Counted from the stretch's first letter, positions 47,255-59,322 are shown. The stretch is 64,000 nt of DNA from Scylla paramamosain (GCF_035594125.1 NC_087168.1:18848150-18912149), one strand, 5' to 3'. The notes: generated by a model not told the origin, from the letters alone. Translations and numbers: made by a program.

Positions 47255-48330
47255 CAATTCGCCACTTCCCCTCGTGTGGGTCAGGCGCTGCTTGCAAGGT
47301 TATGAGATGAGATGAGATACGAGATCCCCAAGGCAGAGAAAACTACATGAGAAAATACATTAATAGGTAAAAGAAAAGACAAGATGTGCTTTTCCTAGTG
47401 TCAGACCTTGCCTTTGTACTTATTATAGTTTTTTTTTTATATAAATGTAAATTATCTAAGGGTTACGTAAATACATCAAATCAAATCAAATCAAATCCAT
47501 CGCTATTTATGATCCATGGAACATTGTAAGAATAAGATTAAGAGACGAGATGAGATGATACGAGATGCCCAAAAGGAGTGAAAATTTGATATGATACATG
47601 AATAGTTACAAGAGACAAAGTACTTTCTCCACCGCCGATCTAACGCTAATTTCGACACACGGGGCATGAGGAGATAAGGAAAGATACGGAGATACGGAAA
47701 GACATGATACGAGATGCCCAACTGGGAGAAAACAACATGAATGAAGAAAATATATGAACAGGTGGAAAAAGGCAATAAGTACTTTCCTTAGTGTCTATCA
47801 AACGCTTCTAATGACGCAGCCGACAGAAAAATAGTGTTATGATGATATGACATGCTGTGAGATGACCAACGGAGGGAAAACCAGACATACAGTAGTACGT
47901 GAATAGGTGAAAAAGACAAAAAGTACTTTCCCTCGTGTGGGTCAGACGCTGCTTACGACCCGCGGGACATAAAAAAAGCAAGGTTATGATATGGTACCAG
48001 ATGTCCAGAGTGAATAAAACAATAAAATATATGAATAATAAAAGAAAAAGAAAAACAATTACTTTCCCGAGTGTAGGATCAACGCTGCTTATGATCCACG
48101 CGACATAATGTGAAGATTATAATACAAGATGCCCGGAGCAGAGAAAGCGTGATAAAATACATGCATAATAGTGGAAAAAAAAATGGCTAGAAGCATTCAC
48201 GTGTACACAATAGTGATGATGAAATACATGATACAATATGAAAGTTATAATGCGCTGTCCACAACGGAGAAACACGTAACAAAACACATTAATGAATAAA
48301 TAAAGAAACCAGGAGCTCTCGCACACTTAA
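47255..48330. repeat. Long tandem array, about 7 units
   Basis: The unit is AAGTACTTTCCCTCGTGTG.GTCAGACGCTGCTTATGATCC, CGGGACATAA, AAGGTTATGATATGATACGAGATGCCCA, GGAGARAAAACA and ACATGAATAGGTGAAAAAGACAA. The GATGCCC/GATCCCC/GATGTCC anchor recurs near 47321, 47563, 47711, 47857, 47999 and 48127, with weak copies at both ends. Periods are about 130-150 bp, with one of about 240 bp that likely spans a lost anchor. Confidence 0.92.
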
Positions 48331-48712
48331 TCCAACAAACACAATTCTGAATATCATGTAAAGAGGAATCAGAGAGAAATTCCTTACAATCTTATGAGAG
48401 ATCCAAGAGAAATTAGTTATCATAAATAGTTTTAGTTCCAATGGTGATGTCATGCCAGCAGGATTACGAAACAATTATAAATATCATCAGAAGAAGAATC
48501 AGAGAAGGAAATTCATTACGTTCCTATGAGAGATTAAAGAGAAATTAATTACCAGATAGAGTTGCCAGCAGAATTACGAAACGCAATTCTGGAGGTCATA
48601 AGAATAGGAATCAGACAGGAATTTCTTGTGTTCCGATGAGAAATCCAAGAGAAATTAATTACCGCATATAGTTTTGGTTCCAATAGTGATGTCTTGCCGA
48701 TAGAATTACTGA
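48320..48712. repeat. Second, unrelated tandem array, 3 units
   Basis: ATTACGAAACRCAATTCTGGAKATCATAAGAARAGGAATCAGA, GAAATTYCTTRYRTTCYTATGAGAGATCCAAGAGAAATTAATTA and ATAGTTTTGGTTCCAATAGTGATGTC recur with anchors near 48340, 48470 and 48590 (about 120-130 bp). It directly abuts the preceding array but shares no unit sequence with it. Confidence 0.92.
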
Positions 48713-48837
48713 TGGGGCGAGTTCCAGTGGAGTGGGGACGGGTATACAAGACAGTGCCGCCAGCCTTGGTGAGTGTGAGCAGCGAGGGGGACAGACAGAC
48801 TGGCAGCTTATGTTTAAGTCATGAGGAGAAGCAGAGG

Positions 48838-48940
48838 GTGGAGGGGTGGAAAGGTGGAAGGGTGGGAGGGTGGAAGGGTGGAGAGGTGGAAGGGTAAAGG
48901 GGTGGAAGGATGGATGGGTGGAAGGGTGGCAGGATGGAGG
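48838..48940. repeat. (GGTGGAAG)n minisatellite
   Basis: About twelve GGTGGAAG-type octamers with variants (GGAGAGGT, GGATGGAT). Confidence 0.93.
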
Positions 48941-48944
48941 CCTT

Positions 48945-48945
<1 letters not shown>

Positions 48946-49017
<72 letters not shown>
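48946..49017. repeat. (GT)n microsatellite
   Basis: Pure GT run of about 72 bp, immediately after the GGTGGAAG minisatellite. Confidence 0.98.
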
Positions 49018-49019
<2 letters not shown>

Positions 49020-49848
49020 GCATGCATATCTTTCCGGAATTGACTGAAGCTTGTTATATTCCCCTCCTTCAAAGTCAAACTATATTACTTCATCTTTAAA
49101 ATTCATGTATCCTGTTTTGCTTTCATTTGATCACATTCTCTGGCAATACATTCAACTGATGTATTGTTTTATTAGGACAAGTGCATTTCTGTACATCCTT
49201 ATTTTCTGCTTTTAATTTTCTTGCTGCGCCCTTTTAACGTGTGTGTGTATGTATGTATGTGTGCATCGCGTGTGTGTCTGCATATCTGTGTATTTCGTTT
49301 AATTCACCATCACTATATACGAGAATGAATAAACCATGTAGTCTTTATGACCAACAAGCATCAATCCATCCATCTATCTATCCACCTACCTACCCATCCA
49401 CACATGCACGCTTCAAATGGATCATAGCGGCAGAGCAGGAATACGGTAACAAGAGCAGAGAGGTCAACTAAAACTGAGTCCAGGAGGCGAGAGAATGGTC
49501 ACGTCAGTCCAGGGTGCGACCACGAGGTTATTACGGCAAATCTCCTCTTTTCCGCGCCACTTGTAACCTCCATTATTCTCACCCTCACTCCCTCACTCCC
49601 CCCCTCTCCCTCTCTCGTCCCCCTTCTCTCTCAGCACAACAGTTCCCAAGGCACGTACTACTTCGCCACGCTCTCTCTCCTTCCTTTCCTCTCCTTTCCT
49701 GCTTTTTTTTTCTTGCCTGTCTGCCTCAGAGAAAGCTTAAGGAGTCGTCACCATAGGGAGTGTTTCAGAAGGTTCTTTACGCTCTCTCGGAAAAAGGAGG
49801 GGAAAAATGGTACGCACACATTCATACACATACACACACACAGGTTCC
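49018..49848. other. Unassigned
   Basis: GT/AT-rich patches near 49240-49300, CATC tetranucleotides near 49363-49400 and pyrimidine-rich DNA at 49570-49720. No gene was recognised. Confidence 0.4.
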
Positions 49849-49856
49849 TCTCTCTC

Positions 49857-49949
<93 letters not shown>
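49849..49949. repeat. (CT)n microsatellite
   Basis: About 100 bp of CT with one CCC interruption near 49866. Confidence 0.97.
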
Positions 49950-49953
<4 letters not shown>

Positions 49954-50089
49954 ACATGTCCCCTCGTATTCCCCAGGTATCTCATGAGGCCACAAAAAAC
50001 GGACCAAGACGGAAGGAAGGCTGGGAACTTCTCCACGAATACTGACTTGCCTAGGAGATCAACAAAGACACGGAAGCTTATATTTATCG

Positions 50090-50191
<102 letters not shown>

Positions 50192-50299
50192 GCATCATTT
50201 TCTATTGTCAGTTTACACACCTCGTACTTGCGTGTCAGTGCATGTAAGGTAACTCTGGTTTGCTATAGTTTGAAATGCAGGTTCTTCCGAAAGCAATGA

Positions 50300-51135
50300 T
50301 ACACTTATGAGGAAGTCTGTCTCTGGAGTCTTCCGCGTTATATTCTACGAAGTCCATTTGTTGAGGGATACGTTCCATACTAATTCGATTATTCATAAAG
50401 TGAAGCTTGGTTGTGTTTAATATATACGAGAACGATCTCATTATATGACTAATAGGTAATGTATCCTTTTTTTTTTCCTAATTCTATTCTGTATTATATT
50501 CTACAAAGTTCTGGTAGCGAGGGTTAATTCACATATTAATTTGACTGTTCGTAAAGTAAGGTGTGTTCGGTACGATTAAGAAATATAGATGAAAAGGATC
50601 TCATTCCAAGACTAATAACTTAAGAGGATCTGATCACATGACATTTTGGGGCACATGATATTAGAGACATTCAGGGAAAAGATATGAACAAGATTTCCTC
50701 AAATACTCATAACTTTTGGCATTCTCTGAAAATAAAATATTAGAGGAAGAGGATCTAGTTGCATTATATTCTGGGAGACTGAGAAGGAAGTAATAGGTTT
50801 TTCATAGAACATGTCGGAATACCATACAGAAGAATCCTCGTCATCTATTAGTTTTCCTTGCTGGGGGAGAATCTGATGTCATGATGCCCTGAGACATTCA
50901 GCGGAAAATCACGGCTGAAGGAGATCTGATGTGATTCTCTTGAGACGGGAGAAAATTGGTAGATAAAGAAAAACAGATCACTATATATTGAGTGGCAGAC
51001 AAGAACAAGGAGTGAATGTAGAGAGTCTGATGACTTGATAACAAAAGCGAATCAGATAACAGAGAATTTAATAACACAACACATCGAAACATACAGAGAA
51101 CGGTCACGTGAAGAGAATTTAATATACTGATGCAT
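50300..51135. repeat. Decayed tandem array, about 6 units
   Basis: TTATATTCTACRAAGTYC, ATTCGATTATTCATAAAGTGAAG, GAWAAGGATCTCATT and GACTAATA form the first two units (near 50340 and 50493). Later units keep GGATCTGATSACATGA, TTTTGGGRCA, GAGACATTCAGGGAAAA and GATCTGATGTGATTCT words (near 50628, 50745, 50868 and 50917). Confidence 0.7.
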
Positions 51136-51679
51136 TAAGAAAGACGCCAATAGATGAAGAGGGGACGACCCGAACTGCACACTCCGCCAGGTGAGCGCAA
51201 AAGAAAATCACCTTACCTTGCAGTATCAGGTGAAGGTCAAATGTAGCGAGGCGTTTCCTGGAAAGATGGGATAAATAACGTTATCATCATCATTATTTCT
51301 TTTATTTACTACAAGCTCTCGCACTCGCACACTTAACTTAATGATGCTGCTTTTGCGTAAATGGTTTGTTGGTTTTTCTTCTCTTCACGGATTTCACTTT
51401 TTTTTTTTTCACTTCACCACTTCACTTCATTATCATCAACTATACATACAACAATTTCACTAACAAAAGCTTTACCCTACGATAACTTGACTAAAACCTT
51501 CACTTCACCTTACTAACAACCTTGTAACTTCACCTCACTTACAATTTATACAACTAACATCACATCCCTAACAACAACATCACCTACAACTTTACCCACA
51601 ACTTCAATAAAAAACTTCAACAACACTCACGTCATCAGAGTCCCACATAAGTTACCTGTACACAAAATAAACAACACCT
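51136..51679. other. Unassigned, short-word repeats
   Basis: CTTCACTT, CAACTTCAC and ACAACTT words recur at 51380-51620 without a clear period. Confidence 0.4.
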
Positions 51680-52300
51680 TTCATAGATTTGCCATCTTCA
51701 TCACTGTTACTTGCGACGCTAATATGAAGGCCTAACGAAAAAAAACAAACCAACCATAACCCAAACCGGAGATAAATACAAGATCACACCTATTGCAAGT
51801 TCAAATAGAAGAACGATTTAATCCCTAGAACTATTACGGGCCACGCTAGTATAAAGACCTGACGCAGAAAACAAACCATAATTCACAGCAAAAAAGACAA
51901 AGATTTTTCACAGCATCCAATTATTCAGGTAAAACTTAAGAACATCTTCCTTTCCCCAGGTGGCAGAACGCTTTAGTCACAAGAACTACTACAGGAGATG
52001 CTGCTGTGAAGACTTGACTATGAAAACACACCATAATTCACAGCAAAATGACAACGACAGGATCACACAGCATCCAATTGCAAGTTAAGTAATACGCCTC
52101 CCTTTCCTAAGCATCAGAAAGCACCAGTCACGAGAACTCTCACAGGAAATGCTTATATAAAAACCTGACGAAGGGAACACATATAAATCACATCAAAGAA
52201 ACCTATACAAGATCACACAGTATCTATTGCAAGTTCAGGTCATGCACTTCCCCTTCCTCAGGTGTCAGAACCCTCCAGTCACAAGAACTCCGCGTCATAA
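51680..52300. repeat. Tandem array, 4-5 units
   Basis: TCACARGAACTMYTACAGGARATGCTRTTATAAAGACCTGACG, AACAMACCATAATTCACAGCAAAA, AGATCACACAGCATCCAATTGCAAGTTCAGG and CTTCCTTTCCTCAGGTRTCAGAA recur. CTGACG/CTTGACT/CTAACG anchors fall near 51732, 51858, 52015 and 52166. Periods are about 126-157 bp. Confidence 0.92.
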
Positions 52301-52446
52301 ACTGTAGGAAAAGAGAAATACACCTGTCTGCCCTCCAGTCGCTCTCTGTCTGTCTATTCGTTCGTCAAACAGATGCAACGCTTCACAAAACTGTCCTTTC
52401 CCCCATCCTTCTGGGTATTGTTGTTTTGTAGTCTTCACTTGCATAT

Positions 52447-52451
<5 letters not shown>

Positions 52452-52502
<51 letters not shown>

Positions 52503-52525
52503 CTCTCTCTCTCTCTCTCTCTCTC
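52452..52525. repeat. (CT)n microsatellite
   Basis: CT run of about 74 bp with one TACT interruption near 52499. Confidence 0.97.
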
Positions 52526-52876
52526 ATCCTAAAAATCTCATTCTTAAACCTTCCCATCTTTTTCTCGTTACCTAATGCTTCGTCTCGCTGCAACATTTTC
52601 CCCACATTTTTTGTCTCAAATCGCCTTCTAAAACTCACTCATTTAGTTCCTCCCTCACCGCACTTCGAGCCTTATTAACAGTCCCACACTTCCACCTAAG
52701 TTTCCGAGCATTATACGAGGAAGAGGCAACAGAGATATCAGCTGCGCCTCAAGATTGTGCCTGGGAAGGTCTGATTCTGTTGCGAGTTCGTTTTTCTTGG
52801 CGCCAATTCTGAGACAAGGCATGTTTTTCTTTCCCTCCGCTGATCCTCGGGGACGCATTATATATATATTGAGGTC

Positions 52877-52877
<1 letters not shown>
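52526..52877. other. Unassigned
   Basis: Mixed DNA with no recognised element. It ends with a short TATATATAT patch at 52860. Confidence 0.4.

Positions 52878-52954
<77 letters not shown>
52878..52954. repeat. (GA)n microsatellite
   Basis: Pure GA run of about 77 bp. Confidence 0.97.
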
Positions 52955-52957
<3 letters not shown>

Positions 52958-53256
52958 GCCAATCAGCAAACTAGCTAACCAGCCAACCAAACACACACAC
53001 ACAGATACACCCAGATAAATTAGCCCAGACTAAGACGCCAAAACTAAAACACACACACACACAAAAAAAAGAGAAGTTAAAAAAAAAAAGATGAAAAGAA
53101 AGAAGAGGTGATGAACAGTGCTGTGGTTGCTTTGGCTAAGATAATCTCTCTCTTTTAGAAGGCTGTACACGCAGGAAGGAAAGGGAAGAATGAGACAGTT
53201 AAAAGCCACATGCCGCATAAAGCACTGCATGGCCCTTGAGGCTGAGAGAGAAAGAG

Positions 53257-53284
53257 AGTGAGTGAGTGAGTGAGTGAGTGAGTT
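53257..53284. repeat. (GAGT)n microsatellite
   Basis: About seven GAGT units at the start of the next duplication. Confidence 0.95.
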
Positions 53285-53615
53285 AACTGAGAAAAGCCCA
53301 GTGTGGTGGTAGAGGAGGGTGTAAGAATGCAGGCGGAGATGTGAAAGAGGGCTGAGAGAGTGGCGAGTGAGGAATGCATAGGAAGCAACTGCTGTTATTG
53401 CTGAGAGGACTTTTACATCATACCAGTCGTTTGAAGGAGTGCCGGAGAGAGTTAACTGTGTGGTGGGGAGGGTGAAGTGGAAGAATGCAGGCAGGGACAT
53501 GTGAAAGAGGGGTGAGAGAGAAGGGTGGGTGAGTGAGGAATGCACAGGAAGCAAATACTGAGTCTGCTGTGAGGAGGATTTTTGCATCACCACCAGTCCT
53601 TTGAAGGGAGTGAAG
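53284..53615. repeat. Two-unit tandem duplication
   Basis: AGTTAACTGAGAAAAGCCCAGTGTGGTGG / AGTTAACTGTGTGGTGG, AAGAATGCAGGCRGRGA, GTGAAAGAGG, GAGTGAGGAATGCAYAGGAAGCAA and CATCA.ACCAGTC.TTTGAAGG recur at about 155-165 bp. The mirrored reverse-strand frame (53030-53593) is this repeat and not a gene. Confidence 0.92.
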
Positions 53616-54109
53616 AGGTCGCAGTCTTAACCTCCCCTAGAACCGTGACAGGGAAGACCTCACTAGCCAGCCTTGCATGAGCACACAGTCCTTGTCTCCT
53701 TTCATCCCTCCCTCGCACTTTCCCCGCCTCATCCAATACGAGGAGAATGGCTTTCGCAAATGACTAAAGAGCCGCTTTACGAAATTACTCAGCAATTGTG
53801 GGAGACGGTCTCAGTTATCTCCTTCCATTACATAACTCCACAATACCCTTGCCACAAAAGAGGTTCGTAAAGCTTCCTGCCCCAACACTCTCCTCCCTTC
53901 CTTCCATCTGCGGAGTAGTAGTGAGGGGAGTCCGTGTGGTCAGGGACGAGGGACGGAACACCGAGCTCTCTTCCCGCGGCCAAGTAAGGGCAGTGACCTC
54001 ACCTCAGCCATTCAGGGAAACACTTGCCTCACGCCCACGAGCAGAGTGTGTCAGCAAGGAGAATAACATTGCGCAAACGGACATCACTTAAGAACCAAGT
54101 ATTTCTCTG
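53616..54109. other. Unassigned
   Basis: Moderately GC-rich with small forward frames (53673-54091) of no recognised content. Confidence 0.4.
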
Positions 54110-54255
54110 TCTCTGAAGTGGCTGCAGAACGAACAATACTGACACCGCGACACACCAATACCGTAAGACAATGAAACAGCAACACAGAAAAGCAACACAA
54201 CGATTCTATGACACGCGGAGACAGCAACACACCACCACAACAATACTATGTGTAA
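54110..54255. repeat. CAGCAACACA-type short repeat, block 1
   Basis: GACACACCAATACCGTAAGACA, AACAGCAACACA, AAGCAACACAACGATTCTATGACAC and ACAGCAACACACCACCACAACAATACTATG words recur at about 30-50 bp. A related block lies at 55265-55450. Confidence 0.75.
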
Positions 54256-55264
54256 CACCAGTCCAGGGAAGTGAGAGTTTCTACCTAAGAAATACCAATC
54301 ACTCATTAACCTCCCCATTATAAGAAAATAAAGTAATAAGTACAAACATTCACATACCCTGATTCAGTAAATACAGTATATTAGAAAACTGACAGCATTA
54401 ACTCTTCCCCCATTCCTGAACTACCCAATAAGTAGCTCCTTTAGCCATATAATGAGGTGCACTTCCCATACCACTGAAGCACTTGTTAAAACGCTCTTTA
54501 AATCACCATACGAGCGTGTCTTGCATTAACCTTTCACTGATATACCTCGTCCTCCTCACCTTGATACACTTAACATGACACCATAACAAAATTCAAGTTT
54601 CATAATTATAAAGTCTTACTAGGTTATATGATACAATGAGCAGTACTGTAACAGACCATTACCCTATGATTCTACTAGATTTACGTATAACAAACTTACT
54701 GATCACAAAGAATACACTACTAATCACATCTGTACACACCTGCATGTCCTCCTCCTCCTCTGGCATGATGGGGACACTACTCATGGTACTGATCGACTAT
54801 TACTGGCTGCCGCTGAGGTGGTAATGAGAACCACCGGCTTTCTGCGCAACAATGTGGACTACTGAGTGTTGCCAATTCAGTGGTGTCTGTTTTTCCCTGG
54901 TGCTAGTGACGTGAAACAACCTCCAGTTTTCTAACGTTATTTTTTGTAAAGAAAACGGCATAAGATCGACGTGTAAGGTGATACTGTTGTAAATCATCTA
55001 CGCTACCCTAATCTACGACGGCTTAGTAAGGAGGTAGTATGTTTGACTTTATACAAATGAAGTCCGATATTTGAGCCATACTCCAGAGGTAATGCAGAAG
55101 AAGCGGTCACGACTAAATATCTCCACCCACGACCACACCACGACAAAGTATCTCCACCTGCTCCCACATTCCCAAGACGAGTGACAGTCTGAGTGCGCGT
55201 TAACTACCATTCCAACAACTACAGCCAGACACAAAACAATTTATCAATCCTCGTTAACTAATGA
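54256..55264. other. Unassigned
   Basis: AT-rich DNA with CTCCTCCTC near 54750. CACGACCACACCACGACAAAGTATCTCCACC and CTAAATATCTCCACCCACGACC near 55110-55160 are a short local duplication. No gene was recognised. Confidence 0.4.
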
Positions 55265-55450
55265 TACACCATATACCACCGAAACGGCAACACACACCTG
55301 GGCACCAACACACCAATACTGTAACACTCAGAAACATCAACCTAACAACGCAGCAACACTGATATCCTAACACAACTGGACAGCAACACAACACACCAGC
55401 ATATGAAATAATATAAACACAGAAACAGCAACACACCGCTTCCATGACAG
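55265..55450. repeat. CAGCAACACA-type short repeat, block 2
   Basis: GAAACGGCAACACACA, CCAACACACCAATACTGTAACACT, CAGCAACACTGATATCCTAACACA, GACAGCAACACAACACACCA and ACAGCAACACACCGCTTCCATGACA match the words of block 1, about 1 kb upstream. Confidence 0.75.
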
Positions 55451-55629
55451 ACAGACAAGCCAGCACATCGATGCGTGAACACATGGACAGGTTGATAATG
55501 CAGTGAAGAATAATATTTCCCTTCGTGTGTGTTGTGTCAGGACTCGCCGCTCGATCTCACAGACTCGCCGTCTGCCGCTGTTGTCGTCGAGAGGTGTCGA
55601 AACATAAATAAGACTTGATGACGAGGGAA

Positions 55630-55830
55630 AGTTCATTGTGGGGAATTTTATAACAACGTGAAATGACACCCTTTTTTCTTTAACGTTTTCTTTCGTCGAC
55701 ACTGGGGAATTTTATGATATCGTGAAATGACAGCATCTTTTCAACGGTTACTTGTTAAAAATTCAAGAACCTTATAACATCGTGAAATGACACCACTTTT
55801 CTAATGTTTTCTTTGGTTAATTTTTCATCT
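55630..55830. repeat. Short-unit tandem array, 3 units of about 66 bp
   Basis: GGGGAATTTTATAACAACGTGAAATGACACC, GGGGAATTTTATGATATCGTGAAATGACAGC and AAGAACCTTATAACATCGTGAAATGACACC start near 55641, 55705 and 55768, each followed by a TTTTCTTTAACGTTTTCTTT-like section. Confidence 0.93.
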
Positions 55831-55865
55831 CCATATTTTCTCACTGGGGAAACTCTGCTCTTTCG

Positions 55866-55875
55866 TAATAATAAT

Positions 55876-55911
<36 letters not shown>
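55866..55911. repeat. (AAC)n microsatellite
   Basis: About 13 AAC units after a short AAT run. Confidence 0.97.
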
Positions 55912-55912
<1 letters not shown>

Positions 55913-56443
55913 TTGCCACACACAACAATAATCATGCACCCCAAAAAAACCCACATCAACAACAAAACCTTGAAAATTACAGCAGACACAATAAATACAA
56001 ATACTCTGCCCACTTTGTTATTTTGGAAGTGAGAGTGCGTGTGTTGCTGCTGCTGCAATCTATTTAATTAATCCCAGAAGCACCACGGTGGAGCAACACA
56101 AGTTATTACACCCAACTGTTAATTAATTACGATCAGCAATACACGATCAGCAAATCAACAAACCCCAGGGGACGATGACAACACAGGAGTGAATGTGCCA
56201 GTAGTGTCCAAATTATTTTCTCGACCTCCCAGCTCCCGATCCCCAAGTTCTCGATCCCTCCTTGGTGCCACAGGAGGAGGAGAGGACAGGAGTGTGGGGA
56301 TGGTGGCTGAACAGAAACCCATTGTATTTCTTGGAACTCTAGTGTTAGATATTGTGGGTGAAATTATTAATTCTCAAGCTCTCCACGATTGCTGTAAAGT
56401 TCATTGTTTCTTGTTAATTTTACGACTGTTGTAGAATTCATGG
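55912..56443. other. Unassigned
   Basis: CCCAGCTCCCGATCCC/CCAAGTTCTCGATCCC near 56228-56262 is a short doublet. A forward frame at 56189-56434 is not recognised. Part of this could be the decayed upstream coding region of the LINE that follows, but I cannot show it. Confidence 0.35.
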
Positions 56444-56708
56444 TTGTTTGATTCAGATTTCATTAATGTTGTATTAAAAACAAAAGATAGGAAGGAATTT
56501 GTTTTCTCAAATATAGTGGTAGATAAATGGAATAGTCTCAGTAATCAGGTTGTTAGAGCCGAGTCATTAGGGAGCTTTAAAAGATTAGACAAATTTATGG
56601 ATGAGGATAATAGGTGGAAACAGGTAGGTATGTTTCGTGTAGGCCTGATGGCTTCTTGCGGCTTCCCTTATTTCCTTATGTTTTTTTTTTTTTTATTATT
56701 ATTATTAT
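56444..56708 (+). pseudogene. LINE reverse-transcriptase C-terminal fragment and 3' end (type B)
   Basis: This is the longest type B remnant. The frame contains KEFVFSNIVVDKWNSL, then SNQVVRAESLGSFK, RLDKFMDEDNRW and an untranslated tail with GTAGGCCTGATGGCTTCTTG, CGGCTTCCCTTATTTCCTTATG and (T)13(ATT)5. The F-S-N-x-V-V-D-x-W-N-S-L ... SFK-x-R-L-D pattern is typical of the C-terminal tail of non-LTR retrotransposon ORF2 proteins. Compared with 12869 one arginine codon is missing (FKRLD against FKRRLD). The reverse-transcriptase and endonuclease domains are absent. Confidence 0.85.
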
Positions 56709-56763
56709 TTCATGAATGTCGTAAATTTCATGAATATTGTAGATTTTATGATTCACACATACG

Positions 56764-56767
<4 letters not shown>

Positions 56768-56850
<83 letters not shown>
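56768..56850. repeat. (CT)n microsatellite
   Basis: Pure CT run of about 83 bp, 60 bp after the LINE tail. Confidence 0.97.
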
Positions 56851-56854
<4 letters not shown>

Positions 56855-56969
56855 CAAACAACATGCTATCCTTCCGGAACAATTATAATACTCTCTGATT
56901 CCTTCCTTCCCCAATCCTTCCTGCTTCTGGTTTATCCTGCTCTCTGGTATTCTTAGGCCTTTCAATCAC

Positions 56970-57285
56970 ATTTTTTCTTATATACTGAATACCACCTCTG
57001 TAATTTCCACACTAATTTCTCTTATTAGACTCTAAGAATGAAAACCTGCGAATCCCTTCTTTCCTTCCTTCTAGTACAATTATTATAATTATCATAGTTT
57101 TGACTAATACCTCTGTAATTCCAACATTTTCCTATTAAACTATAATAACCAGCTGCTTCTTTTGTGTTCTGACTTCTGATATACTTATTCCATCAGTTCT
57201 AATTGACTAATACCTCAAATTTCCATGTTTTTCCTTAATAAACTATAAAAACTTGCTACTTCTTTGTTACTCTTCCTTATAGTAT
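56970..57285. repeat. Decayed tandem array, 3 units
   Basis: CTAATACCTCTGTAATTYCAACATTTT...TTATTAAACTATAAKAAC and CTGCTTCTTT...ATACTTATTCC recur near 56990, 57105 and 57210, spacing about 105-115 bp. Confidence 0.88.
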
Positions 57286-57359
57286 ATTCGTTTCACTTTA
57301 TTTTTTTTTCGTTCAAACTTAAATATCTTGGTCATAGTCCCATCCACACCGGCTGCCTT

Positions 57360-57740
57360 ACGGGTTCTTTAAAACACCCAGTCCTTTTCAGCATTTCACT
57401 TCAGTTTTTTTTTTCCTTCCCTTTTAGTATATTTATTTCAGTGAATTGTCTCTTTCTCTCTCTCACAATCCCTTCCGTACTTGCTCCAATCCTTCTCACC
57501 TTTTTCATCCCTCCCCTTTAGTTTTCCACATGCTTTTTTTACAGTTCTTCAAAAGCCTCAATTTTTTTCATCTTTTCATCAGTCCCCTTCGTTTCCCACA
57601 CTTGCTCTTTACGTTTCTTCAAAATCTCCAGTTCTTTTCACCTTTCCATCACTCCCCTTTAGTTTTCAACACTTTCTCTTAACGCTTCTTCAAAATCCTC
57701 AATCCTTTCCACCTTTTTTTTTTTCACCACTTTTCCTTTA
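57360..57740. repeat. Short-unit tandem array, 5 units of about 70 bp
   Basis: GTTCTTCAAAATCCTCAATTCTTTTCACCTTTYCATCACTCCCCTTTAGTTTTCAACACTTGCTCTTTA-like units recur. The TTCTTCAAAA/TTCTTTAAAA anchors fall near 57365, 57545, 57616 and 57687, with a C-rich unit near 57480. Confidence 0.9.
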
Positions 57741-58127
<387 letters not shown>

Positions 58128-58489
58128 TTGTATTTGTTTGTCTGCCCGTGTCTCCTCTTTCTCTCACATACAAATTACCTCCATCCTTCTTTCCTCCTTG
58201 CCTCATCTCCCCTCTGTCTCTCTCTCCTCCTCCTATTTGTTTATCCTTCCTTTCTCTCACTTTTTTCTACCCCTCTCCTCCTCCTCCTCTTCCTCCTCCT
58301 CGTATACCTTGCCTTCCCTTAACTTTCTCTCTCCCTCTCATTACTTGGAATTTATCTTACTTCCTTTTCCGACTTGGCCTCCCTTCGCGCCCTCATCGCC
58401 TCTCTTCCATTACCTCAGTCTGGCACAGTTTTGCCAGCTCACTCATCACCAGTCACATCACTCATGCACACCAGGGAGAAAGAAAACGG

Positions 58490-58855
58490 GATGCAATAGA
58501 CTCGGGTGAACAAAAGAAAAGTAACTGTCATGCCGAAAAGATAGTAGTTTTCATTTTTTCTTGGGTATACGAAGGAAAGTAACTTGTAAGAAAAGGAAAG
58601 TAGACGAGGGTTTTTTCCATTATTTTCTTGGGTAAAAGAAGGAAAAATAACTGTGATACTAAAAGGAAAGTAAAGGAAGGTTTTTTTTCATTATTTTCTT
58701 GGGTAAACGAGGGAAAAATAGCTGCCGTACGAAAAAGGAAGCTAAAAGAAAAGGTTTTTTTTCATTATTTTCTTGGGTAAACGGAGAAAAATAACCTTCA
58801 TACCATCAACACAATAAAGGAAGTGGATTTTCATTTTCTTTTTCTTCAGAGGGGA
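58490..58855. repeat. Regular short-unit array, 5 units of about 67 bp
   Basis: The unit is GAAGGAAAAATAACTGTCATAC, GAAAAGGAAAGTAAACGAAGG, TTTTTTTCATTATTTTCTTGGGTAAAC. TTTTCTTGGGTA recurs near 58556, 58622, 58694 and 58768. Units 2-4 are close to one another, and the edge units are more diverged. Confidence 0.95.
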
Positions 58856-58914
58856 GTGCAGGTGAGATTATCATAAATTGTATAGGTAAAACACTTATTA
58901 CCTTTATTATCTGA

Positions 58915-59230
58915 AGGAGTGTGATACGAAAGGAAAAATTATAGACACGCAGGTGAAAAACAAAACTGAAGGTAGTAAATTTTGGGGGAGGAGGGGAATG
59001 GAAGTAGTGAAATGATTACAGACCCAAAACTGAACAGGTAATGGTAAAGAAAAACAGAGTGATTACCTGAAACCAGGCACACCTGAGTATACTTTTAAAC
59101 ATGCATGCGAAAAACTATGTAGAATTTTTTTTTCTTCTTCTTTTTCTAGGGGGTTAAATAAATGATTACAGGTCAAAATTTAAGTAGAGTAGTAAAGAAA
59201 TGGAGTGATTACCTAAAGCGAGGCAACAAT
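58915..59230. repeat. Two-unit tandem duplication
   Basis: TGAAATGATTACAGACCCAAAACTGAACAGGTAATGGTAAAGAAAAACAGAGTGATTACCTGAAACCAGGCA and TAAATGATTACAGGTCAAAATTTAAGTAGAGTAGTAAAGAAATGGAGTGATTACCTAAAGCGAGGCA align along their whole length about 149 bp apart. Confidence 0.92.
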
Positions 59231-59251
59231 GAACAAAATCCAGGACCGAAA

Positions 59252-59255
<4 letters not shown>

Positions 59256-59319
<64 letters not shown>
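59256..59319. repeat. (CT)n microsatellite
   Basis: Pure CT run of about 64 bp. CTCCTCC and (CAC)n runs follow at 59390-59470. Confidence 0.97.

Positions 59320-59322
<3 letters not shown>

Noticed and set aside
53030..53593. 187-residue reverse frame
   Set aside because: It is a translation of a two-unit tandem duplication and a GAGT microsatellite; the residues show the repeat and no domain.
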